64,000 nt of DNA, from positions 682,001 to 746,000 of the forward strand of contig CAWATZ010000006.1 in NCBI GenBank assembly GCA_963784995.1, given 5' to 3'. The notes below the pieces were generated by a model. The model was not told the DNA's origin. It saw only the letters and a list, made by a program, of their open reading frames with translations, and ran no database searches. A program made the position numbers and the translations under genes. Every line of letters begins with the position of its first letter. Within the stretch, counting starts at the first letter, position 1. Below are positions 25,069-34,560 of the stretch, one piece after another. Source of the DNA: CAWATZ01 sp963784995 (GTDB taxonomy: Bacteria > Planctomycetota > Planctomycetia > Gemmatales > Gemmataceae).

Positions 25069-26362
25069 TCAAATCTGCCACGGCTGCCGGCCTTCCTTCG
25101 CCAGCAGCTTGTTGGCCTCGGCGTCATCGACGAACAGCTCCTTCACCGGGTCCCACTTCAGCTCGCGCCGCAGCCAGTAGCCGATGTTGCCCAGGTGGCA
25201 GACCGTGGCCGAGCGATGGCCCACCTCGGCCGGGCAGATGCACTGCTTCCGGGTGCGGATGCACTCGATCCAGTTGCGCTTGTGGTTGTTCGACGGATAA
25301 ACGTGGAACTCCTTCTCGCCGATCGGCGTCTTGAAGAGGTCCGCCGGATCGCTCTCGATCTTGCCGCGCGACGCGCGGATGGTCCCCATCGTGCCGACAA
25401 AGACGCAGTCGGCCTCGCCGCCGTGGGTCATTTCCACGCCGTTGGCGTAGAGGAAGCGCAGCCCCTTGACCCCCTTCTCCGGCGGCAGGATCTTGACCGG
25501 TCCGCTGCCGTCCATGTCCAGGGCCCACTGGGCGATGTCGAAGTGGTGCGCCCCCATGTCCGCGATCTGCCCGCCGCCGTACTCCTTGTACTTGCGCCAC
25601 GCGGGGAAATGGCCGTGGACGCCCTTGGGACAGAGGATCTCGTTGTAGCCGCGTTTGGGGGCCGGCCCCAGCCAGAAGTCCCAGTCGGTGCCGTCGGGGA
25701 CCGGCTGCTCGGGCAGATCGCAGGCGATGGCCGGCTCGCCGACGCCGATGCGGATCTTCTCGATCTTGCCGATCCGGCCGTTGCGGACGTACTCGACCGC
25801 TCGCCGGAAATAGCCGCTGAACTCGCTGCGCTGCTGGCTGCCGACCTGGAAGATCACGCCGGCCTTTCGCGACCTCGTTCACCAGCTGCCGGCCCTGAGC
25901 GATGTAATTGGTCAGCGGCTTCTCGCAGTAAATGTGCTTCTTCGCCCGGGCCGCCAGGATGCAGGGGATGGTGTGCCAGTGGTCCGGGGTCGCGATCACG
26001 ACCGCATCGATGTCCTTGCGGTCGAGGAGCTCGCGGAAGTCGTTGTACCCCTTGCAGCCCTTGTGTTCGATCTTCTTGTCCTTGCCGTAGCGATCCTGGA
26101 CCATCTTCAGGGCACTGTCCCGCCGCTCACGCACCACGTCGCAGACGGCCACGACCTCCACGTCGGGCATCGCGAGGAAACCGTGTTTATCGTCACCGAG
26201 ATGGCCGCGGCCCATGGTGCCGACGCCGATGAAGCCGAGGTTGATGCGCTCACTGGGTTTGGCCTTGTTTTGTGCAAACAGGCCCTGGGTGATCACGGGG
26301 ACGGCCGCGGCGCTGGCAGCGGCGGTCCCCAGGAAGGAACGACGCGAGGGAGTGGAACTCAT
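25069..26362 (-). CDS. Secreted Gfo/Idh/MocA-family oxidoreductase (frameshifted)
   Basis: A Tat signal is clear (SRRSFLGTAAASAAAVPVIT), placing the protein outside the cytoplasm. The Rossmann fold follows with NLGFIGVGTMGRGH, VEVVAVCDV, the ATPDHWH block and the EKPL motif. The second domain includes GSQQRSEFSGYFRRAVEYV and the long planctomycete-type segment with DWDFWLGPAPKRGYN and GGGQIADMGAHHFDIAQWAL. One extra base near 25860 splits NEVAKG from GVIFQVG. The ATG at 26362 gives the Tat signal at the very N-terminus. Family members use NAD(P) to oxidise or reduce sugars; the substrate is unknown. It may be cotranscribed with the FtsX pair downstream, although a palindrome separates them. 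Confidence 0.87.
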
Positions 26363-26511
26363 GGTGGTTCTCGCCAAAGGTACAGGTGGAGAGCGTGGGT
26401 TAGTGGTGATTGTCAAGGAACTCGCCAACCGTGTCAAGGGCACGACCTTGGTACAGCGTTTGCGACATTGTCCCACCGGGTCGCCATTTCAGCCTGAAGG
26501 AGGAACGTACC

Positions 26512-26703
26512 ATGATTGACCCCGTTGCCATGAGAATGTCGGAAGCCAGCAGCACCAGGGATTGGCACCCGCCTCGCAAAGGCGAGCGGTTCCGCTGCGA
26601 GGAGTGCGGCATGGAAATCCAGGTGACGACCGACTGCCGCTGCCAGAACAGCGAACACGCCCACTTCGAGTGCTGTGGCCAGGAGATGGTCCGAGTCGAG
26701 TAA
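26512..26703 (+). CDS. Small Cys-rich zinc-ribbon-like protein (63 aa)
   Basis: The ATG at 26512 has a strong AAGGAGGAACGTACC site. The protein has seven Cys and two His in the last 40 residues: RFRCEECGMEIQVTTDCRC, then EHAHFECCGQEM. The CxxC...CxC...CC spacing suggests a zinc ribbon or a rubredoxin-like iron site, similar to the small N-terminal domain of desulfoferrodoxin. It has no signal or TM segment. It is divergent from the Gfo/Idh gene and followed by a hairpin at 26716-26759. Function unknown. Confidence 0.65.
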   Translation: MIDPVAMRMSEASSTRDWHPPRKGERFRCEECGMEIQVTTDCRCQNSEHAHFECCGQEMVRVE

Positions 26704-26715
26704 CCGTCCCTGTCC

Positions 26716-26759
26716 GCGGAATCGGTTCACCGCTCCGCGGAGCGGCGAACCGATTCCGC
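26716..26759 (+). terminator. 22-bp near-perfect hairpin after the Cys-rich gene
   Basis: GCGGAATCGGTTCACCGCTC... (26716-26737) pairs with 26738-26759 with one mismatch and no loop between the arms. It begins 13 nt after the stop codon. No T-run follows. It belongs to the same class of intergenic palindromes seen elsewhere in the window. Confidence 0.7.
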
Positions 26760-26880
26760 TTCCACATTGCCTTTCCCAGCTCCGCCTCTTGCAAAACACA
26801 TTTCCCCTGGACAACCAGCCCGTCATCGAAAACAATCATTGTTGGCTGCATTGACTTCCTTCCTTGGAATGGTGTCTTCC

Positions 26881-29800
26881 ATGCCTGCGATCATCGCGTG
26901 TCCCGAGTGTCAGCGCCGTCTCAGTCTTCCCGAGGACGTTCTCGGCAAGATGGTGCGCTGTCCTTCCTGCAAAGCGACCTTCCTGGCTGAAGAGGACATT
27001 CCGGTCCTCTCTCCCTTGACGGGCGTTGTTCCCTCCGACCAACGGCGGGCCCCGCAGACACCCGCTGAAGACCCCGAGGAGAGAAGCAACGCTCCAGACC
27101 GGCGGCGGTCGGCCTCCGCTCCGCGCGACAAGCCGGATCGCCGGGTCAAGAAGCGACCGGCGAGCAGCGCCGTGCCCATCATCCTTGGCGTTTTGCTGGC
27201 GCTGGGCGGGGTGATTGCCCTTGGTCTGGTCTTCCTGGTGATCTTCGCCTGGCCGGCCTTGACCCCACGCCAGCTGGGCGGGCCGGCGGCGCTGGTGGAA
27301 GACGCCGAGCAGCGCCGGCTCGAAGTCCAGCAGGCGATGATGAACGACAAGCCGCTGGACGAGGCCCAGGTCCCCCAGGAGCTGAAACCGCTGTTCGACA
27401 ATCTCGGGGCGGCTTTTCTCGCGGCCGACCGGGAACGCATCATCGGCCATTTCGATACCGACCGGCTAATGGATGAGCTGGCCAAACTCGCCCCCGGTCA
27501 GATTGGCACTGGCAAGCAGAGACGCGACTTTGCCAAGGGCTTCCGTCAGGGCATGGCCAACTCTCTTGTCCAGCAAGCGCAGATCCTGCGCTGGAACACC
27601 TCCAAGATCCGGAACGTCAAGAAGCTGAGCAATACCGAGGCGGTCGTCATTGTCCGTCACGAGCATCCCGATGGGGTGACGCTGAAATTCCGCTGGTGGG
27701 TGACCCGTCGGTCGGGGACCTGGAAGATCTACGACCTGGAAGACCTGGACATGGGCTTGCGCCTTTCGACCACCGGCGCGTCGCTGGTGAACCAGGGCCT
27801 GGGCCGGCTCAACCAGCTTGCTCCAGCGAGCACCGCCCTCCGCGAGGCGCTGCTGGCGGTAGCCGCCCAGCAGGACTTTGACACCGCCGAACGGAAACTG
27901 AAAGAGGTGGCCGGCCTCAACTTGCCCCGGGAGATGGAGTCGCTGCGCTTGCTGGTGCAGGGAATGGTCCACCTGGGTCGGGGACGCTACCAGGCGGCAT
28001 ACGATAGCCTGGAGCAGGCGGGCCAGCAGCAACCCGACATGCCGATCCTGGACCTCCTCAAAGGGCAAGCCCTCAACAAGCTGGGCAAATGGGACAAGGC
28101 CCTCAAGCACCTGGAGGCGTATCGCGATCTCCTGGGCGACGATGCGATGATCTGCCAGGAACTGGGTCTGTCCCTGCGTGGCGTGCGCCGCTTTCCGGAG
28201 GCGGCCAAACAGTATCGCAAGTCCCTGGACTTCAACCCCAAGGATGGCGACGTCTTCCTGGGGTTCCTGAAATCCCTGGACGGGACCGACATTGCCGACC
28301 TCGGCAAACGCTTTGAACAGCTGGGCAACTTCCACGACAATTTCGACGTCTTCGCCGAGGACTGCGAGAGGAGAGAGTTCGGCGCCCTGCTGGAGCCGCT
28401 GGCCCAGGCCATGCGCAAGATCGATCCCAACCACGCTCCGGTCGATTATTACCTGGCCCTGAGCCGGGCCCGCGCAGAAGCCGGACCAGGCCGTGGCACT
28501 GTTCCAGGCCGCCCTGGCCAGGCAACGCGAGCCGGACAAACAAAAGGAATGGGGCAAGAAGTTCCTGCAGGTCATGGCCAAGGCCGGTAAGGGCGTGGAG
28601 GCCTACCCGATCCTGCCGAACCCCCGAGAAGCCTTCCGCTTCCTGGCCGCCGAGTCGGTGAAGCGCTATCGGACCGACGAGCTGACCCGGCTGGTCGCCG
28701 CTCACCAGAAAAAAGATCCGGGTGATCCGCTTCTGCCCTTTTACCAGGCCGAGGTGTACGTGCGGCAGCAACGCTATCCGCTGGCCGACAAGACCTTCGC
28801 TCTCGCCCTGGCGGGGTCCGTGGATGCGGAGACGGTCAAGTCCTTCCGCGGCAGCCGGGTGCTGGCACGCTATCACACCGGACAAACAATGTCCGCCTAT
28901 CAGAACATCGGGCCGCGCCAGGAAACCTTTGCTCAACTGGCGTCGCTTTGTTACTACGACAAGGACGCCGGCCAGCTGCAAGCGCTGCTGGAGGAACACG
29001 CCCGGAGCGACCCGAACGGTATCGATTTGCTCCAGTATCGCTATCGGCTGAAATTCCTGCAAAACCAGCCGGCCGAGGGAATCGCCCTGTTCAAGTCGCT
29101 CCTGAGCCGGCCGCTGCTCGCCAAGAAGCGCAGCGAGCTGGTCAACAGCTTCCTCTACGACGTGGCGGGGACCGGCAAGGTGGTGGAAGGTTACCGGGTT
29201 GCCCCGGACGCCGGGCACGCCTACCAGGTGCTGGCCGAACAGCTCCTGGAGGATGGCCGCTTCGAGGTCCTCCGCCAGCTCAACGACGCCCATCGGGCCG
29301 GCCACCCCAAAGATCCCTGGCTGGCTTATTTCCAGGGCGAAGTGCTGCTGCAAGACTCGGCCTGGGACAAGGCGGCCCAGGTGCTGGGCGATGGCATCAA
29401 GCAGGCCCCGGAGGACCTCCGCGCCGGATGCGCTGGGGGTACGTCCGGGCCGCGTACAAGGCAGGACGCTGGCAGCAAGCGTACAAGGACGCCCAGCCGC
29501 GCGAGCAGACCTTTGCTCAGCTCCTGGACTTCATGGTCGGGGACAAGAAAGCGGCGGACCTTGAGGATCTGATCAAGGAACATCGAGCGAACAAGGGCGA
29601 CGACCTCACCCTGACGTTTGCCGAGGCCCGGCTCAAGATCCTGCAAAAGCAGCCGGTCGAGGCGGCGGCGCTGTTCCAGAAAGCGTATCAAAAGCAAAAG
29701 GAGGACGGCCGGCGCAGGCAGTGTGTGTATCGCTTCCTGGACGAGATGTTCAAAGCGGGTCTGCCGCTGGAAGGTTACCGGGCCGCTCCGGACAAGGCCG

Positions 29801-30628
29801 CTGCCCTGGAAACGCTGGCCTACCGGCTGGTCGCGGACAAGAAGGAGAAGGAGCTGGCGGCCCTACTGGAGGAACACGGCAAGGGCCAACCCGAAGACCC
29901 GGTGAGCCAGCACTTCCGAGGAGAACTGTTCCTGCTGCGCGGCGACGCCAAACAGGCGGAGTCCTGTTTCACCGCGGCCCTGGCCAAAAGCTCGCCGCAA
30001 GGCAAGTGGCGGCCGCGCCACGCTCTGTTCCGGTTGCGCGTCAAGGCCGGCAAGGCGGTCAGCGCTTATCAGGAGTTCGAGCCGGGAACGGTCACGTTCG
30101 AGAGCCTGGCCAACCTCTGCTTGCAGGAGAAGGACGCCAAACAGTTGCAAGCCCTGATCGAGGTCCATCGCCAGGCCAAACCGGACGACCAGACCCTTGC
30201 TGTCTGGGACCTGGATCTCAAATGGCTCAACCAGGACTATCAAGGCGTGGTGCAGGTCCTGACCGCGGCCGGGGAGGAGTTTTTCAATCTGCCTCGCTAC
30301 CAGTGGAAGCGCCAGGACTACCTGGTGCGCTCCCTGGTGAAGCTGAAGCAGCTACCCGGAGGCCATCCAGCAGGCCGAGACAGTGGCGAAACGAAGGTAC
30401 GGCAACCAGCTGCTCCTGGCCCTGGCGCATGCCTCGGCCGGTGACGTCAAGCAGACCATCGCCGTGCTGGAAAAACAGTTGCCGAACACCTATCTCGTGC
30501 GGAGCTGCTACCAGGATCGCGACCTGGGACCGATCTTGCGCGGCGAAGCGTTCCAGGAATTGCGGCAGAAGTTCCCGGAACCGAAGGACAAGCCGGACCG
30601 CGACCTTGACCTGGACGATGAGCCGTGA
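26881..30628 (+). CDS. Zinc-ribbon, membrane-anchored TPR protein (three frameshifts)
   Basis: The ATG at 26881 begins an MJ0042-type zinc ribbon, ACPECQRRLSLPEDVLGKMV then RCPSCKATF, a domain common at the N-terminus of planctomycete and myxobacterial proteins. A basic linker and one TM helix follow (LGVLLALGGVIALGLVFLVI), then about 1,100 residues of TPR-like helical repeats (DLLKGQALNKLGKWDKALKH, GLSLRGVRRFPEAAKQYRKS and many more). Frames break near 28476 (extra base before KPDQAVALFQ), 29425 (probably one lost C in a short C-run) and 30357 (extra base before EAIQQAETVAK). The joined product is about 1,248 residues. It is likely a scaffold; the partners are unknown. Confidence 0.72.
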
Positions 30629-30639
30629 TGGCTCTGCCT

Positions 30640-30663
30640 CCCCTCTCCTCTTGGGGAGAGGGG
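30640..30663 (+). terminator. Hairpin after the TPR gene
   Basis: CCCCTCTCC pairs with GGGGAGAGG around a TCTT-type loop, 12 nt after the stop. Only a weak T-rich tract follows. The rest of the 273-nt gap to the VOC gene holds a possible promoter (TTGACG at 30740, TCTATT at 30763, 17-nt spacing) and nothing else that I recognise. Confidence 0.5.
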
Positions 30664-30901
30664 AGCAATTCAACTGCCTCTCCTCACTCCTCTCGTGCTT
30701 CTCGACAATCCGGGGCTCTGATGGTGCGCGCGAATCCCCTTGACGAGACTGTACAAATATGTTCTATTGCTGTGGACAGGTGACCAGTAAAGATGGTCGT
30801 CAGGATGTGTCTTCGGACCGAGAGCGAGGATGGAACTGGGCGAGAGGCACCAAGTCGCCGTTGTGGCCGATCTGTTTGTCCGTGAGAAAAGGAGATGAAG
30901 C

Positions 30902-31375
30902 ATGGCCGTGAAACCGATTCCCGAAGGCTACCACACCGTGACGCCGTACCTGATCGTCAAGGATGGTGCCGCCGCTCTGGAGTTCTACAAGAAGGCGTTT
31001 GCTGCCACGGAGCTGTGCCGCATGGCCGGTCCGGGTGGCAAGATCATGCACGCCGAACTCAAGATCGGTGATTCGCCACTCATGCTGGCCGAAAGCTGCC
31101 AGGAGATGGGCGCACGCGATCCGCAGGCGCTGGGCGGGACCCCGGTGAGCCTGCTGATCTACGTCAAGGACGTCGATGCCCGCTTCAACCAGGCGATCGC
31201 TTGTGGGGCCAAGGCGCTGCACCCGGTAAAGGACCAGTTCTACGGGGACCGCTCCGGCACCGTGGTCGATCCTTACGGCCACGTCTGGACCATCGCGACG
31301 CACAAGGAGGACGTCTCGCCCGAGGAGATGAAACGCCGCTCGGAGGAGTTCCTGAAGCAGCACGGCGGTCACTGA
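30902..31375 (+). CDS. VOC-superfamily protein (PhnB/glyoxalase-like)
   Basis: The 157-residue protein follows AAGGAGATGAAGC. It shows the PhnB-type vicinal oxygen chelate pattern: TVTPYLIVKDGAAALEFYKK, GKIMHAELKIGDSPLMLAE, VSLLIYVKDVDARFNQAI, DRSGTVVDPYGHVWTIATH. It ends in a C-terminal helix typical of this subfamily. The second His of the usual metal site is in HAELKIG and the Glu equivalent is not obvious, so metal use is uncertain. PhnB-like proteins have no settled reaction. It stands alone and converges on the subtilisin gene across a perfect hairpin. Confidence 0.82.
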   Translation: MAVKPIPEGYHTVTPYLIVKDGAAALEFYKKAFAATELCRMAGPGGKIMHAELKIGDSPLMLAESCQEMGARDPQALGGTPVSLLIYVKDVDARFNQAIACGAKALHPVKDQFYGDRSGTVVDPYGHVWTIATHKEDVSPEEMKRRSEEFLKQHGGH

Positions 31376-31404
31376 TCCACAGAGGGTGGAGTGGAGGTTC
31401 TTTT

Positions 31405-31450
31405 GATTTATCGTTTCGCGCTGGGACGGTTCAGCGCGAAACGATAAATC
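31405..31450. terminator. Perfect 19-bp hairpin between convergent genes
   Basis: GATTTATCGTTTCGCGCTG (31405-31423) pairs exactly with 31432-31450 around an 8-nt loop. It lies between the convergent VOC and protease stops, with TTTT just outside one side. It is well placed as a bidirectional terminator. Confidence 0.7.
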
Positions 31451-31465
31451 GGGCAACCTTTCCCG

Positions 31466-32791
31466 TCACTCGCGAGGCAGACGAATCAGGCCGAAGCCCG
31501 TCTGCAAATCGTGCCCAGGAGCCGCAAGGTCCAGGGCGGAGGCCTTGATACTGGCTCGCACCTGGTCCGCGGTCCAGTTCGGGTGTCTGGACCACCACAG
31601 CGCGGCCAGGGCCGCCCCCTGGGGAGCGCAGGCCGAGGTGCCGGCGAAGGACCGTTCCCGCCACAGACTGTGGAAGGGAACGGTGGCCAGGAAGTCGGGC
31701 TTGGGCCGCGGCGAATTGGGGCCGCAGGCACTGTACCAGACCTTGTGGCCATCGCCGTCCTCGGCTCCCATCGCGATCACATGTGGATTGTCCGCGGGAA
31801 ACGTGACGCTGCCCTGTCCGGCGGTGTGTTCCAGGCTGCTCTCCATCGTACACAGGTGGAACTTCCCGGCCGGCCCTTTCACCAGGCGCACCCGGGCCAG
31901 GTATGTGTGGCCTGGCTCGGGCTGGAAGTAGATAACGGCGCTGCTGCGGTTGTGGTGATGGCTGGTGTGAGCCAGGCCCACCTGCCGGCCGCTGTCCGCG
32001 TCGTGGACCGACAGGTCGTAGTCGGCACCCGGCTGCCAGTACAGCTCCACCGAGCAGCGCTCCTGCCCCCAGGGGCTGACGCCGTTGTCCTTCTTGCCGG
32101 GTTTCCACTCGTGGTAGCCGTCGCTGCCGCCGTGGAACTGGCCGGTCCAGTGGCGCTCCGTGGTGTTGCCGGCACTGGCGAAGCAGAGCAAATCCCCCTG
32201 GGCCGCTCCGGACCCAAGGATCCGCGACAGTTCCTCGTGAACGTCCCCCTGCCCTTCGCCGTTGCTCCAGCTGGGCATGACGATGGAGCAGTTGACCACG
32301 CGGGCGCCCTGCTGCCGGGCCCAGCGCATGGCGGCGAGGTAGGTTTCGGGTTTTTCGATGTCCCAGTCGGCGATGAGCAGCTCCGCGTCCGGGGCCATGG
32401 CGTGGATGACCTCGGCACAGAGGATGCCGTGCTGGTTGTCCTTCCATTCCAGGTTGCCATCGTCGCGGAAGGAACGGGCCAGGACGTGGGCGGGCAACGC
32501 CTTGCCCAGGTGGTCACGGTAGCCGCGCCAGCCGGTGTCGAGGACGGCAATCTTGACGCCCTGGCCGCGAAAACCGGCCTTGTGCCAGTAATCGACGCCC
32601 ACGTGGGCCAGGTGCTTGCTCCGCAGCTGCTCGGCCTGGACCTGCCAGGCCGGACGTGGGGTTTCGGGAGCGGGGGTGGCGGCCGGCACGGACAGGGCCA
32701 GCAGCGGCGCCAGCAACAGGGTCAGGGTGGCTCCAAGGCGAGCCGGGAGCGTCAGCGACCGGAGCGCACGCGCAACAAGACGGATCTTCAT
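31466..32791 (-). CDS. Secreted subtilisin-like serine protease (S8)
   Basis: The N-terminal signal peptide (LGATLTLLLAPLLALSVPAA) predicts export. The triad is visible: D85 in KIAVLDTGWRG, H121 in NQHGILCAEVI and S386 in FAGTSACAPQGAALAAL. The oxyanion Asn is N209 in CFASAGNT. An insertion of about 110 residues between the oxyanion Asn and the Ser block (residues 230-330) contains EPGHTYLARVRLVKGPAGKF, which looks like a small beta domain. No long propeptide is seen. The ATG at 32791 directly precedes the signal. It converges on the VOC gene and is divergent from the LCCL gene. Role is probably extracellular or periplasmic proteolysis; specificity is unknown. Confidence 0.9.
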   Translation of the reverse strand: MKIRLVARALRSLTLPARLGATLTLLLAPLLALSVPAATPAPETPRPAWQVQAEQLRSKHLAHVGVDYWHKAGFRGQGVKIAVLDTGWRGYRDHLGKALPAHVLARSFRDDGNLEWKDNQHGILCAEVIHAMAPDAELLIADWDIEKPETYLAAMRWARQQGARVVNCSIVMPSWSNGEGQGDVHEELSRILGSGAAQGDLLCFASAGNTTERHWTGQFHGGSDGYHEWKPGKKDNGVSPWGQERCSVELYWQPGADYDLSVHDADSGRQVGLAHTSHHHNRSSAVIYFQPEPGHTYLARVRLVKGPAGKFHLCTMESSLEHTAGQGSVTFPADNPHVIAMGAEDGDGHKVWYSACGPNSPRPKPDFLATVPFHSLWRERSFAGTSACAPQGAALAALWWSRHPNWTADQVRASIKASALDLAAPGHDLQTGFGLIRLPRE

Positions 32792-33023
32792 TGAAAGGAC
32801 AGTCCAGGGAGGGACAAAGCGGCAAGGCCGCGGGGGTGGGAAAAACCGGCGGGAACGAGCGACACACCATTATACAGGGCCGACAGCGCGAAGTATCGGT
32901 CCAGGACATTGTTTTTGCCGCCGCTTGTTACAAAAGTCCGGCGACAAATCCACAAGCGGGCTGTACACTGAATGGGTCAACTCTGACACTTGTGGGATTT
33001 TTCCTGGCATCAAAGGAGTCTCT

Positions 33024-34004
33024 ATGAGTCGAGCATCGGTTCTGATCGTCACAGTGGCGCTGCTCATTTCCGGGACCACCTTCACGCTGATCGGCGCCCC
33101 GACCAAGGGGGACAAGGAACCCGCTCCCCCGGCCAACAGCAAACCTGGCCCTCTCGTCGTGGAATTGCGGTTCAGCGACAACAGCCAGGTCCGGCTGACC
33201 GCCAAGACGGAAACGATCGCCCTGGCAACCCGCTATGGCACGCTCAACATCCCCATCGCGGACATCAGCCACGTCGAATTCGCCACGCGCCTCCCCGAGG
33301 AGACGAATCGGCGGATCGAGGCCGCCATCAAGAACCTGGGCAGCAAGGAATTCAAGGATCGCGACCAGGCCAAGGCGGACCTGATCAAGCTCGGGGCCTT
33401 CGCCTATCCGGCCCTGGTGGCGGCCGGCAGCTCGGACGATCCCGAGGTCAAGCACGCCATCGAGGAGATTGTCACGACGATCAAGGAGAACGTGCCGGAG
33501 GAAGCGCTGGTGGTGCGTCGCCACGACGTCATCCACACCGCGGACTCGAAGTTCACCGGGACCATCGAAACCGCCGTCATCAAAGGCACCACGGTCCCCT
33601 TCGGCGAGGTCCAGTGCAAGCTCGCGGACATTCGGAGTCTGCGGTCTCAGTTCCTCGCCGCGGACGATCCGGACAAGAACCTGCCGCGTCTGCCCGATCC
33701 GGGATCGCTGCTGAATTATCAGAACCAGTTCGGCAAGCGGCTGGCCTTCACCGTGACCGGCAACCCGGGCAATGGCGGAGCGGTCTGGGGCACCAACGTC
33801 TACACGCTGGATTCCAGCCTGAGTGTGGCAGCCGTCCATGCCGGCGTTCTGAAGCCTGGACAAACGGGCGTGGTGGTGGTGCAGATCGTGCCCTCGCCGC
33901 CCAACTTCACCGGCACGTTCCAGAACGGCATCCAGAGCCAGAACTGGCCGCAATTCCCGGGTGGCGCCTTCCAGGTCATCAAGCGGAACACGGCTGCACG
34001 GTGA
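33024..34004 (+). CDS. Secreted LCCL-domain protein
   Basis: The ATG at 33024 follows AAGGAG at 5 nt. A signal peptide is present (LIVTVALLISGTTFTLIGA). The middle has a beta segment (VELRFSDNSQVRLTAKTETI) and a HEAT-like helical part (IKNLGSKEFKDRDQAKADLI, PEVKHAIEEIVTTIKENVP). The C-terminal 90 residues match the LCCL fold: GGAVWGTNVYTLDSSLSVAA, VHAGVLKPGQTGVVVVQIVP, GTFQNGIQSQNW. LCCL domains bind ligands such as lipopolysaccharide in animals and are frequent in planctomycetes with unknown role. No enzyme motif is seen. Confidence 0.8.
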   Translation: MSRASVLIVTVALLISGTTFTLIGAPTKGDKEPAPPANSKPGPLVVELRFSDNSQVRLTAKTETIALATRYGTLNIPIADISHVEFATRLPEETNRRIEAAIKNLGSKEFKDRDQAKADLIKLGAFAYPALVAAGSSDDPEVKHAIEEIVTTIKENVPEEALVVRRHDVIHTADSKFTGTIETAVIKGTTVPFGEVQCKLADIRSLRSQFLAADDPDKNLPRLPDPGSLLNYQNQFGKRLAFTVTGNPGNGGAVWGTNVYTLDSSLSVAAVHAGVLKPGQTGVVVVQIVPSPPNFTGTFQNGIQSQNWPQFPGGAFQVIKRNTAAR

Positions 34005-34109
34005 GAGCCGAGGAGCAAGGACGGGCCCGCGGGCGGAGCCGCAGACGGCTCGCCTGCGGGCTGGTTCTGTTTTCGGTCCTGGGACGGTCGCGATGCTACC
34101 TTTGAACTG

Positions 34110-34145
34110 ATTAACCACGGTTCTCGGGCCGTGGACCCATTGAAG
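34110..34145. repeat. Direct repeat, copy 1 (36 bp)
   Basis: ATTAACCACGGTTCTCGGGC... ending CCCATTGAAG. It is repeated at 34181-34216 with two substitutions. Each copy contains an internal CCACGG/CCGTGG inverted pair. The spacing between copies is 35 nt. Confidence 0.85.
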
Positions 34146-34180
34146 TCACCGCCTCGATCAGACGGTTGAGCAGCCTCAGC

Positions 34181-34216
34181 ATTAACCACGGTTCTCGGAC
34201 TGTGGACCCATTGAAG
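34181..34216. repeat. Direct repeat, copy 2 (36 bp)
   Basis: Second copy of the 34110-34145 unit. It ends exactly where the reading frame of the truncated pentapeptide-repeat gene begins, so it marks the break point of that gene. Confidence 0.85.
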
Positions 34217-34217
34217 C

Positions 34218-34478
34218 ATCGACTGCGACTTCGCGAACGCCGTGCTGATCTGTGCCGACCTGCGTCAGTCCACCTTCGTCGCTTGCCGGTTTACCGACGC
34301 TCAGTTGATCGGTGCTGAGCTGCGCGGCGCCACGCTCGACCAGTGCGATTTCACCGGGGCCAACCTGACCGGCGCCCGCCTCGACCGGAAGCTCAAGGAC
34401 TCCCTGCCGCTGAGTGAAACGCAGCGTCGCTTCATGGTGGACTGGCGCGACGAAGACGACCCGGAGTCCGGCGAGTAA
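34218..34478 (+). pseudogene. 5'-truncated pentapeptide-repeat gene
   Basis: From just after the direct repeat the frame reads IDCDFANAVLICADLRQSTF then VACRFTDAQLIGAELRGATL and DQCDFTGANLTGARLD, which are A(D/N)LxX pentapeptide repeats of the right-handed beta-helix type. A charged tail ends at 34478. An in-frame TGA lies immediately upstream within the repeat, so the N-terminal part is missing. A GTG at 34242 could start a 78-residue product, but no ribosome site precedes it. Probably a remnant left by deletion or insertion at the direct repeats. Confidence 0.7.
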
Positions 34479-34560
34479 GGCGACCGGCAGAAGCAGTTCC
34501 GAGCAGACCGGCCGACCGAGCAAGGCGGTCTGCCGCCTGAGGTTTTCCAGGGACAATCCC

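Noticed and set aside
23377..26232. Very long plus-strand frame (951 codons)
   Set aside because: It runs antisense through two permease genes and an oxidoreductase and has no recognisable domain; it is a high-GC shadow.
34110..34216. Minimal CRISPR array
   Set aside because: There are only two repeats with one 35-nt spacer, no cas genes, and the repeat end coincides with a gene break.
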